Shown piece by piece: positions 56,003 through 64,000 of a DNA stretch of 64,000 bases; position 1 is the stretch's first letter; every line of letters begins with the position of its first letter. The DNA lies in assembly GCA_025602905.1 (NCBI GenBank), contig JAHLKI010000025.1, forward strand, positions 248,001 to 312,000. The letters are read 5' to 3'. The DNA is from Phlyctochytrium arcticum (taxonomy: Eukaryota; Chytridiomycota; Chytridiomycetes; Chytridiales; Chytridiaceae). A model generated the notes under the pieces. It was not told the origin of the DNA, did no database searches, and saw only the letters and a list, made by a program, of their open reading frames with translations. The position numbers were made by a program, and so were the translations under genes.

Positions 56003-58538
56003 TCACTTCTTCAATTCTATCCCTACATAGTATCGAGCCGCGTTTGTTCGCTTCTCGGGCACCACCGCTCGCAATTCTTTGTAAAATGTGTTTCGCTCAC
56101 AAAGATTATTGGATCCAATATTATCTGCCATATACTTCTCATAAATGGCGGTTCTTTCAATTTTGTTGTCGGGGTTGTTTGTCAATTTATAAGTCATTTT
56201 GAACCACTTTGCAACTGTTAAAGAATTCACCAGATTCTTCTGTGTAAACTCGTTCACCTCATTCGGGACCGTAATTGAGAAATCCAAACTTCCATCTTTC
56301 TTTACAAACTTTGCTTTAAAGATGTCCATTAATATGAGAATAAATGTATCTCGATATTCTGGAGAGGATAGAAGTTTTTTAAGTTGCGGGTTAACTTGAC
56401 GAACAATTTTTTCATCTTCATCGTCGTCTAATTGAACGGCCGCCATATTTTCATCCTCTTCTTCATCATCACATTCTGCAAATGTAACGGTGTAGGGGAC
56501 CATTTTGGCGGAAAGAGCAATAGCAGTATCAATACGGTCGAATTTTGGGTCTTCGTTTGTTTGTATATGCAGAGACCCAGTTATAGGGAACGTGATAGGC
56601 TTACCATGAAGTGTTCGGACACGATAAGGGTCATTGCCTCGAATAATTTTGATTTCGTCTGAAGCAAAAAATTGACCAACTTGAGGTTCGGAAGTGGATA
56701 GATATCTCTTACCAAAACAGTTGAACATTTGCGCATTTGGTGCATCTCGTTGACCTTTGCTGCGAGTTGTAATATTTTCGGGTTTGATAAAGTAGAAATA
56801 AGTGCCAAAAGTAGATGTAACTAGCGTGGTTTCGGCACCTTTTCCATTTCGGCCGCCTCCTTTTTGTACGTAGAAGGATTCTTCAACAACCTTTCCATAT
56901 AAGCATCGGGCAAGTTGAAAAAGTCGATAGTCAAGGACGTTTTTGGATGGAAAAATGCTTTCAAAGAATGACAAGATTGTTTTTCCAATGTCTGCATTTT
57001 GTCCGCTAGGGAAAGGATAACCGCAAGTGTGCAAGATGTAATCCGCGGCTTCAAAAGGACGAAACTCTCCTTTGACAAGGTCGTAAACACCATCAGTGAA
57101 TGCGAAAAGATGAGGATTCGAAAGAAAGAATTCAATGCAGTTGTCGTTTTTTAATAGAGAGTCGATCGACATTTTTAGCCACATTTCCGGAGAAATCATT
57201 CATTTCGATTAGTCGTTGAAATTGTTTAAACACATCTCTAAGGTCGTTGACATTTTGCATATCGTCCTCTGCTTCCTGGATAAGAGATTTAAAGGAGGAC
57301 ACCAAAGTTTCGGCAACTTGGATATTCAAATCACTTTCTCCAATTGTATCATATTGACGCCAGATATTGTCTTTCCCTAGGATGTACAGAAACCCGCTCG
57401 TATGTTTCATGATACTATCGGCACATTGTTCTTCAATAAACCATTTTGCGGCATTGATATGAGTTGTAGCATAAAGCCGTTTAAAGTCAAAATATTTCCA
57501 TTTGCCGGATGGTAAATCTCGAAGTGCTTCAAAATCAAGGTCCAGGTCATTTTTTTTCTTTTTGTTGGGTGGCTCATCAGCCTCTTCATCTTGCTCATCA
57601 TTATCTAAACGTACATATTTGATATCGTATTTCTCAAAAAACTCATCATCACTATCCATACGTGCAAATTTGAGATGGAATCTCTCCAAAAACTCAGCAG
57701 ATACATCAAGTGGTTTTTCCGCTAGTTTAATATGAATACCACAGCTGTCAAAGACGAATTGTGAACATTCATCAAGTAATTCTTGGCTCATATCATGCCC
57801 GTCCCTTTTCCTAACCATCCCGCCATCGAAGATAAGAGCCTGGAATGACCACCCCCTATCAGTAAAGAATTGGTCCATTAAAAGTGTCACCTTGTTTTCG
57901 AGGGTTTGGGTAACTTGTGCGATAAAACTACCATCACGATTCCCTTTAATAGTGGCATCTCTGGATATTCGAACTTTGTCCCAAATGTCGGGATACTCGT
58001 TTTTTAGAATGGGACAAAGTGTAGTGTAAAGGGCCGAGTGTATTTCAGCAAAAAGAGGGTCACTTATTTTACGGCCAGCAAAGAGCATCATCGAAACAAC
58101 CGCTTGTTTGTCAATTTTTTTTTGTGCTAAGATAGTAGAGCGATTTTCCACATAATTAGTTAGAGCATCACAAGTAATAGAATTCCTTTTAAAGAGATGA
58201 GCAATTAATGGAAATATAGAATTCACTTGGTCTATATCATGATATTGTCCAGCTGCTAGATACTGTCTAAAATGATTATCTCTTGCCTCGAGATTCTGAA
58301 GAGACAGTCCTCTAGCCCATAATCTGCCAATTTGCTCTTGGCTCCCTTTTTCGGAATAAGCATACTCGGTGCGATAAAGATTTTTTCCAACCTTGCGATG
58401 TTTAAGAGCCCGCAAACGAGTTTTCAGTTTATGTTCTACGTACGGACTCTGAAGACAATATTTGATATGAATGTCATTAATATACTCGAACTTTTCGAGA
58501 GCGGTATTGATTGATAATTTTGGACAAAAGTCAGCCAT
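56003..58538 (-). pseudogene. D5-type SF3 helicase-primase, one frameshift
   Basis: The first frame starts at ATG 58538 and has 468 residues: a long N-terminal region with ALIFDGGMVRK (a possible primase or polymerase-like motif) and a K/D/E-rich insert (EADEPPNKKKKNDLD). A frameshift near 57150-57170, next to a T6 run, moves it to the second frame. That frame has the D5-N signature AFTDGVYDL, Walker A KGGGRNGKGAE (near 56850), a Walker B region and the helicase core up to 56003. Such SF3 helicases open DNA at origins and are core replication genes of large DNA viruses and related elements. The N-terminal half is not clearly assigned. Confidence 0.8.
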
Positions 58539-58747
58539 TTTTTATTGTGTTATTCAAATGTTGAACAACTTTCCTACTTATACAAGAGCTTTATTTCTTT
58601 AAATAACAATTAAACGCAACATCGACGTTTTGCTCAAATTCAGTCATAACCTCGGAAGATGATTCTTCCAAACGCAAACAAATGTCACACTCAATTCATA
58701 TTTAAAAAGATACTAAAATAGTATAGCATTATTTTATTATTCTTGTA
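58539..58747. promoter_or_regulatory. AT-rich divergent spacer
   Basis: This spacer separates the D5 gene (minus strand) from the small HTH-like gene (plus strand). No clear motif was seen beyond A/T-rich promoter-like sequence. Confidence 0.3.
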
Positions 58748-58933
58748 ATGGCCGGATCGAAAACCATCTACACAGCAGTTGTTACTTTTCTGGGACAAGA
58801 GATAACAGTGGAAGCACGGAGCATTCGCCAATTGGCATTGAAACTCGGTGTGTCCCATCCAACAATCCATAAAATGCTGAAAAATCCCCAAACAACTAGA
58901 ATGAAGGCTCGTATCAGCGAACGACCTAAATGA
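58748..58933 (+). CDS. Small HTH-like protein
   Basis: A 61-residue intact frame begins with ATG 58748. The segment RQLALKLGVSHPTIHKML has the spacing of a helix-turn-helix with the typical G in the turn. The tail is basic. It may be a regulator of the viral genes. It resembles in layout the 104-residue gene at 4287, but the two are not closely similar. Confidence 0.5.
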   Translation: MAGSKTIYTAVVTFLGQEITVEARSIRQLALKLGVSHPTIHKMLKNPQTTRMKARISERPK

Positions 58934-58941
58934 TTAGAGAA

Positions 58942-59160
58942 TCAATCGGAATCTGGTTGAATTTTGAATGTTCCAAGTTTTAAATCTTTATATCTCATAT
59001 GACATGGATAACAACGAACACGATTTTTCATGTATGGAATGATAATTGTACAATCTGGATTGTCCCTTGAGAAATCTTTACAAACACGACATCCTTCCGG
59101 TACAATTGGTGCACCTGCGGTGTCAAATTTGACTTCAAATGGCGTGGAATAGATAGGCAT
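58942..59160 (-). CDS. Small zinc-ribbon-like protein
   Basis: The 72-residue frame from ATG 59160 has two cysteine pairs, CRVC and CYPC (with a following H-M-R-Y), separated by about 25 residues. This is the layout of a zinc ribbon. It is intact and convergent with the HTH-like gene, eight bases apart. The function is unknown. Confidence 0.5.
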   Translation of the reverse strand: MPIYSTPFEVKFDTAGAPIVPEGCRVCKDFSRDNPDCTIIIPYMKNRVRCYPCHMRYKDLKLGTFKIQPDSD

Positions 59161-59246
59161 TTGGCGTATTAGATGGTATACTTAAAATAGTATCAAAATG
59201 TTTAAATATAGCATCAACCGCAAACTGTCCGCAGCGGTTTGTTGAA

Positions 59247-59350
59247 GCAGCCGCTTTCATTGCAAGGCAAGATACATTTGCTCATTTTTTCGGGAAGAGC
59301 AGCCGCTTTCATTGCAAGGCAAGATACATTTGCTCATTTTTTCCGGGAAG
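59247..59350. repeat. 52-bp tandem duplication
   Basis: GCAGCCGCTTTCATTGCAAG and the following 32 bp occur twice, starting at 59247 and 59299, with one extra base in the second copy. They lie just upstream of the gene at 59447. Confidence 0.8.
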
Positions 59351-59446
59351 TACTTAAGGATGTGGTTGTTGTGTTTTTTTGAACCAATTTGTGAACAATT
59401 TTTTCCAACACATAACCACTCCAACCATCTACATCCACCATCAAGT

Positions 59447-60352
59447 ATGTTTGGCAACACCGTCCCCACTCCTGTCGCCAAAAAATCCAACATGGTCCCC
59501 ACTGCTACTCCTGTGGCCAAAAATTCCAACCCAGACATTACGAAGTTCCTCGAGGCGATATGTCCTGCTCCGTACAAGGCCATCATCCTTCCGACCGCCG
59601 CAATCTGAAGCACTTTTACCGCTAAAGCCGCGGTCAAAGACGGATTCCTATCATGCATCAAGACCAATGGGGTACGGGTGCCTCCTCGTACGCCGTCTGC
59701 TACTCCTTCTCCTACTCCTTCAGAGGGGAACAGAATTCAAAACGGAGCACCAGTTTTGAAGCGAACGTTAGCCGATATTGACCTGGATGCAGAACTCGAC
59801 GAGCATCTGGAACAACAGTCTGCATCCCAAAAAACCAAGCGGCAGGAGGCTGTTGACAAATACAAGACAGTCCGCATCTGTACCGAAAAGTTCACCAGGC
59901 ACAAAGGATCTGTTGCCATCCATCTTGAAATGATGGTCAGTCTTCTCAACAACTGCGGTATTCAAGACGAAGAAGCTTTGAAAGTTCAACAAGATTGGGA
60001 CAACGCGGCAAAACAACAGGTCAAACTATACAGGGCAATGCGGTATATAGCCTACCCCCATTTGTACCCAAAGAACGGTTCAGCTCGATCCTGGCAGATA
60101 TTGGTGGGAAAAGAATCAGTGGGCCCTATCGCTGTTCTTGCTCTTTACGAGGAAAACTATCTCATTTGCAACATGTCAGGTCACCAGCGGGATCTTCTAG
60201 TCGAGTGGATCGACAATTTCCGCAAAGAAAGCCCTGACGCCGCGATTTTCAAAATTGAGCGGACTTTCCTCAAACATATTTTGGGAATGAAACGCGGTAT
60301 GACTCAAGAAACGGCGGAGTCACTTGTAAAGGATTTGGCCGCGGGTAAATAG
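59447..60352 (+). pseudogene. Unrecognised protein, one in-frame TGA
   Basis: From ATG 59447 (MFGNTVPTPVAKK) the frame runs through a proline/threonine-rich start and a TGA at 59606-59608, and then continues unshifted to 60352. The second part has a P/T/S-rich linker, an acidic and coiled segment (DIDLDAELDEHLEQQ), and a compact C-terminal domain with hydrophobic and aromatic residues (GPIAVLALYEENYLICNM). I find no known motif. Its GC content is higher than that of neighbouring viral genes, so it may have come from another source. The stop is most simply a CGA-to-TGA change. Confidence 0.45.
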
Positions 60353-60586
60353 AGACAGTGATGATATTTTAGCCGGTGTGTTGTTGGGATATTTAGTTAG
60401 CGACATTTTTGTTCTCATAGTTTTATCATACATTAGTATTTTTCAATACAGCATCATTCTCTTCATCGGTTTCTCATCATTCTTACATCATCTTACATCA
60501 AATTATATCAATAAAACGTTTTATCGATAAAAATTTTATTGTTATAAAAGGAATAGTATACTACACCGAACAAAATAGCTGGCAAC
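60353..60586. promoter_or_regulatory. Promoter region of the 60587 gene
   Basis: TTTTATCGATAAAA stands at 60519-60532 and TATAAAAG at 60543-60550, about 40 bp before the ATG at 60587. Tandem ATCATCTTACATCA strings lie near 60470-60500. Confidence 0.5.
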
Positions 60587-61579
60587 ATGTCGTTCATACA
60601 ATTTCTCAACAATCACGCAAAGTCATACAAATATGACTGCAAGAGAGTCTCACAGTACAAAGAAAAAGGAATCTTCAACAAAGATATTTTTTTCGATATT
60701 GATGTTGTAAAAAACCGTATTCAAGAGGCACATGGTGGTAAATTAGGAAGCAAATCTCTTGCAGATTATCTTGGTTTGGTTTCTCGTGTTCTCAAGAGAA
60801 CGCAGCTTCTTCAGTACTGGAACATACCTAGAGAAGAATTCAATACTCTCATGAAACGGTATGACGTCTGTATCCACGAATTGCGAAGTTTGGCTCCTCG
60901 ATATAATGGTGTTGCACAACCTAGCGACACCATAAATTATATCGAGGTTGTGGAGAAGATGTTGGCAAAGTACGAATCGATTGAATACGTATATGATAAA
61001 CATGGACCAACTTTTGAACAAATCGACGAATTGCAAACGATTATAATCGGAATGTTCCCAGTATTATTTTTCAATGTTCGATCCAATTATTTGACTTTAA
61101 AAAACTTTTATCACGAGAATGTTTCTCGTTCAGCAGATAACATACTCATAGCAGACAACTGTTTCAATGTAACACTCCTCTGGAATTGTCGCAAGGCTGA
61201 TAGAATTAGTTCCACCAAAAGAAAAAGAAACGAAGAGCAGCAAGATGATGACGTTGTTGATACAAAATCATTCATTCAAGCCATGGGCAGAGTCCCGTAT
61301 GATTCAGTTAAAGGAGTTCATCCTGTTAAAATGGCGAGAATCTTGTCAAAGTTCTTCTGGAGATTCAGGAAGAATTCAGAGTACATTTTCGTCGATAAAG
61401 AGGGCAATCCTTTCAAGGAAGATTCGTTTCGCAAAAAGATAATTGAAGCATCGGGACACGGAATCGCTGAGCTAAGGCGGGCACAAATTACATACATTAG
61501 GAAAGAACACCTCAACAATGAAATGCGTGAATGGTTGGCTGCTCAATGTCAAAACGACCTCTACAATAGAGATGCTTAG
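60587..61579 (+). CDS. Possible tyrosine recombinase of the viral element
   Basis: This intact 330-residue frame has an N-terminal helical part with SLADYLGLVSRVLKRTQLL, which resembles the core-binding helices of tyrosine recombinases. The C-terminal part has EYIFVDKEGNPFKEDSFRKK, then HGIAELRRAQITYI, similar to the H-x-L-R box, and a tyrosine near the end (NDLYNRDA). The first catalytic arginine is not clear to me, so the assignment is tentative. If correct, it is an integrase of the type found in some polinton-like viruses and Cryptons. It is convergent with the rve integrase, and both genes end within 20 bp of each other. Confidence 0.4.
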   Translation: MSFIQFLNNHAKSYKYDCKRVSQYKEKGIFNKDIFFDIDVVKNRIQEAHGGKLGSKSLADYLGLVSRVLKRTQLLQYWNIPREEFNTLMKRYDVCIHELRSLAPRYNGVAQPSDTINYIEVVEKMLAKYESIEYVYDKHGPTFEQIDELQTIIIGMFPVLFFNVRSNYLTLKNFYHENVSRSADNILIADNCFNVTLLWNCRKADRISSTKRKRNEEQQDDDVVDTKSFIQAMGRVPYDSVKGVHPVKMARILSKFFWRFRKNSEYIFVDKEGNPFKEDSFRKKIIEASGHGIAELRRAQITYIRKEHLNNEMREWLAAQCQNDLYNRDA

Positions 61580-61594
61580 ATTGAAAATAATATA

Positions 61595-62941
61595 TCATCC
61601 TTTCCCCTCCTCGTATTCTTTTACCAAATCCATAACATCTGTAAGATTTGTCAATGGTTCCCATGTATCATCGGAAGAATCATAGCCGAGCCAATGAACT
61701 TTATACTCTTTTTTTCTTTTCCTTATACGTTTGTCAACAATATAATCGACTTCATAAAATCACGGTCGATTCACACGCAACGATGCCCCTCTCGTTAGAG
61801 GGGGTTCTTCTTCTTCCGTTTCTACATTTTGCTGTATAATATCATTTGGAACCTCAGCTGCTTCATCGTCTTCTTTGTCGTCAAATTGTTCCACATTTCG
61901 TTTCGCCTTTTGAACGGCAAGATTAGTTATATTGTCACTAATTTGGATCGGTGGAACCTGTAGTAGGGATGTTTTTGGATATCGTCCATACATTACTTGA
62001 CCGTTTTTATTCGCGATTCTATAAGATGGTAGAAAATTAGCATCAGAAGATGCAAGTCTTTGAACAACAGTATAAATTTCTTTATCCCAGAAACCCTTTA
62101 ACCCCGGTTTTTGTATAGCACCTTTGATAACCCTTTTTCTCCTAACTTTTTGTCCAAGAAACAATGGTTTACCTATTTGATGTACTTTATATCTAGATGA
62201 AATAGTTTTCTCTATTTTTTCTTTGGCAGATGCGAGTGTTTCTGCATTTCCTTTTTCCATTTGATTCGGTGAATATCCAGTTGCTGTTGACTTAACCAAA
62301 TTGATATTATCAACTACAATTTGAAGATTATTAACCCATTTTTTGTCTCCATTGGCCTCCATAATCTGATATAATTGACGCTTTATATCGCCTCCTCGTC
62401 TTTCAACAAAAGCATTACTTTGGGGTCTATACGTTTGTGAATAAAAATGTTTGATTCCACGGTCTTCGAGTTCTTTTGTAAAAAGTTTTTGAAAATGTCC
62501 ACCATTATCGGTTTGGATTGATGAGATTTTTTTCCCATCTTGTCTAGCTTTTTCTAGACATTTGACCAATGCGGCGGTGACCTGCTCTTCCGATTCCCCC
62601 CGTATCGGTTGGGCATACCCCTTTTTAGTAAATCCGTCAATCATATGAAAAAATGCAGTAAATCCTCGATCTGAATATGTTCGCATAATAACAAATCTCC
62701 CTGACAATATCCAGGTTTCGTGATTTGAAGGGGTGCAATACTGGACTGTTTTGGAGGTTTTTTATGAGTCTGCCATTCGGGTTTGTACTTTAGAAATTCA
62801 TTCAAAACTGACCTCTGACTTCCCTTGAAGCCTGGAAACACCTGTCGCGTTTTTTCCCAGCGAATCTCTGCCAGTCTTGAACGTTTTGTAAACACTTTCC
62901 AGTTGCTGTTTCTCAATATCGGTAAGTTCTCGCCACGACAT
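61595..62941 (-). pseudogene. Polinton-type rve integrase with chromodomain
   Basis: The gene starts at ATG 62941 (MSWRELTDIEKQQL). The frame moves at a run of six T (62850-62855) and moves back near 62695, so two indels compensate. The catalytic D, D, E residues are seen in HMIDGFTK, IQTDNGGHF and AFVERRGG. After the D/E-rich tail there is TGA at 61760-61762, and the same frame then encodes a chromodomain (KEYKVHWLGYDSSDDTWEP) to 61595. A retroviral-type integrase with a C-terminal chromodomain is a hallmark of Polinton/Maverick elements, where it inserts the linear genome. The chromodomain past the stop is a strong sign that the stop is a later mutation. Confidence 0.82.
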
Positions 62942-63051
62942 TATTGTGAAGGTATATTACCATACAGACTATTTAATTATTCTACCTGGGAGTCTTTTCT
63001 AGACGCGACACACACTTATAAATTAAAAAATTCTTATCAAATAACAAAATA
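62942..63051. promoter_or_regulatory. Divergent promoter of integrase and repeat gene
   Basis: The string GACGCGACACAC followed by CTTATAAATT (63015-63024) and a short A-rich leader precedes ATG 63052. A very similar block stands before the second copy of the gene at 63484-63532, so this is probably the gene's own promoter. Confidence 0.55.
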
Positions 63052-63507
63052 ATGGATGCGATATTGGATACAACCGTATTAAAAAAAATGCTAGGAATGT
63101 TATGCGATATGTCTCCTGAGCACCATATGGAATGTTTGGAATTACTTACGAGAGACAAGTGGGACAATGCCTATATACAACATTTTACCAATTTTGTTGA
63201 TTTTCTTGCAGAATGTGATAAGAAACACATTAAGCGCTCCGTCGTGGCTGAATATTTAGGTTTAATTGATGATAACAGCGCAATAGAAATAATACTAGCA
63301 ATGTTAGACGATATGTCTCATGAGGACCATATGATATATTTGGAAAAACTTGAGGAATTTGAGGAACACAAGCCGGAAAAAGGGGACAATGTCCTTTTAG
63401 GATATATATCCGATTATATTAATTATCTTGCAGAATGTGATAGGAAAAAGCTTCCTCGGGGAAGTCTTTTTTCGGAACTGATGAGACGCGACACACTTAT
63501 AAATTAA
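63052..63507 (+). CDS. Tandem-duplicated internal-repeat protein, copy 1
   Basis: The 151-residue protein consists of two repeats of about 70 residues. Each has the pattern ML.DMS.EHHM.(C/Y)LE and later (Y/F)LAECD(K/R)K. The helical, acidic character suggests a protein-interaction repeat. The frame is intact. Its last residues (LMRRDTLIN) are encoded by the promoter block of copy 2, so the real C-terminus was probably replaced in the duplication. I do not recognise the family. Confidence 0.5.
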   Translation: MDAILDTTVLKKMLGMLCDMSPEHHMECLELLTRDKWDNAYIQHFTNFVDFLAECDKKHIKRSVVAEYLGLIDDNSAIEIILAMLDDMSHEDHMIYLEKLEEFEEHKPEKGDNVLLGYISDYINYLAECDRKKLPRGSLFSELMRRDTLIN

Positions 63508-63532
63508 AACATTCTTATCAAATAACAAAATA

Positions 63533-63885
63533 ATGGATGCGATATTGAATAAAATCGTAATAAAAAGAACGGTAGGAATATTAGGGGATATGACGCATGA
63601 GCACCATATGGAATTTTTGGAAAAACTAAAGAAAAATAATTGGGACAATACCTATATACAACATTTTACCCAATATGTTCATTTTCTTTCAGAATGTGAT
63701 CGGAAAAACATTAAGCGTTCCGTCATCGCGGAACGTTTACGTTCATATGATGACGAAAACGCAATAGAAAAAATACTAACATTGTGAGAAGATATGTCTC
63801 ACGAGGACCGTATGAGATATTTGGAAACACTTGAGGAAAAATTTACGGAGGAATACAAGCCGGGAAAAGAGGACAATGACCTTTT
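63533..63885 (+). pseudogene. Tandem-duplicated internal-repeat protein, copy 2, broken
   Basis: It begins with the same MDAIL and promoter as copy 1. TGA at 63785-63787 falls where copy 1 has leucine (TTA), and the frame continues unshifted (DMSHEDRMRYLETLEE). Similarity to copy 1 stops at about 63885, so the second repeat is cut. This point is probably the right border of the viral block in this window. Confidence 0.5.
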
Positions 63886-64000
63886 TGTTGTGACTCAGCT
63901 TTCCAGTTGTCAGCACGCATCTGTTACCTCAGCAAGGTCTTCTATAACTCCGACGCGTAGCTTCCATGATGTGTAATGCCTTGTATATAATGTGGTCGTT
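63886..64000. other. Sequence beyond the viral block
   Basis: The composition becomes less AT-rich. There is no gene or repeat that I can support before the window ends. Confidence 0.3.

Noticed and set aside
1543..63787. A variant genetic code in which stops are read as sense codons
   Set aside because: All three stop codons occur inside frames, other genes in the same window end normally at each of them, and the same genes often carry frameshifts or insertions. Mutational decay explains this better.

Overview
The window is eukaryotic and almost wholly made of mobile DNA. The transposon genes carry GT..AG introns of 43-80 nt (one has a TACTAAT branch-site match), TATA boxes sit before several start codons, a GCR1_C-type (mainly fungal) protein is present, and the transposons are Helitrons, hAT, MULE and a chromodomain Ty3/Gypsy element. 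An early-diverging fungus or fungus-like microbial eukaryote fits best; the species cannot be named from the sequence. I see no rRNA, CRISPR array or certain host housekeeping gene.

Layout. (1) About 0.1-4.6 kb and 11.6-12.2 kb, continued at 22.5-28.4 kb, is AT-rich integrated-virus DNA: an HNH nuclease, a PolB-like DNA polymerase joined in frame to an SF1 helicase, a small HTH-like protein, a fibre-like gene of about 1,800 codons, and small proteins. (2) Two Helitrons interrupt it. Helitron 1 (about 4.6-11.5 kb) lies between the HTH-like gene and the fibre gene. Helitron 2 (about 12.2-22.46 kb) sits inside the fibre gene. Each pairs its Rep-helicase gene with a divergently transcribed gene for a predicted OB-fold-like/AT-hook protein. 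(3) 28.6-46 kb is a nest: two inverted copies of a two-gene hAT element, one carrying a MULE in its transposase gene and a complete Ty3/Gypsy element in its second gene. (4) 46.3-50.4 kb is Helitron 3, the most intact. (5) 50.9-54.8 kb holds an unrecognised broken gene, a GCR1_C protein and a second MULE that ends in a 66-bp palindrome. (6) 54.9-63.9 kb is AT-rich virus-like DNA again: a D5-type SF3 helicase, small HTH-like and zinc-ribbon genes, a possible tyrosine recombinase, a Polinton-type rve integrase with chromodomain, and a tandemly duplicated repeat gene.

Working together. The viral genes form a replication module (polymerase, SF1 and SF3 helicases, HNH), an integration module (rve integrase, possibly a second recombinase) and an attachment-type fibre. 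No capsid protein, packaging ATPase or protease is visible, so the element is incomplete here or continues outside. The left and right viral blocks may be one element split by about 26 kb of nested transposons, but they could be two.

Nearly every gene is broken, and often only by in-frame stop codons: the fibre gene keeps one frame across its coding sequence while containing four. Many stops could have arisen by C-to-T change at CGA, CAA or CAG, or G-to-A change at TGG, which points to deamination-type decay (RIP-like or CpG methylation) in silenced DNA.
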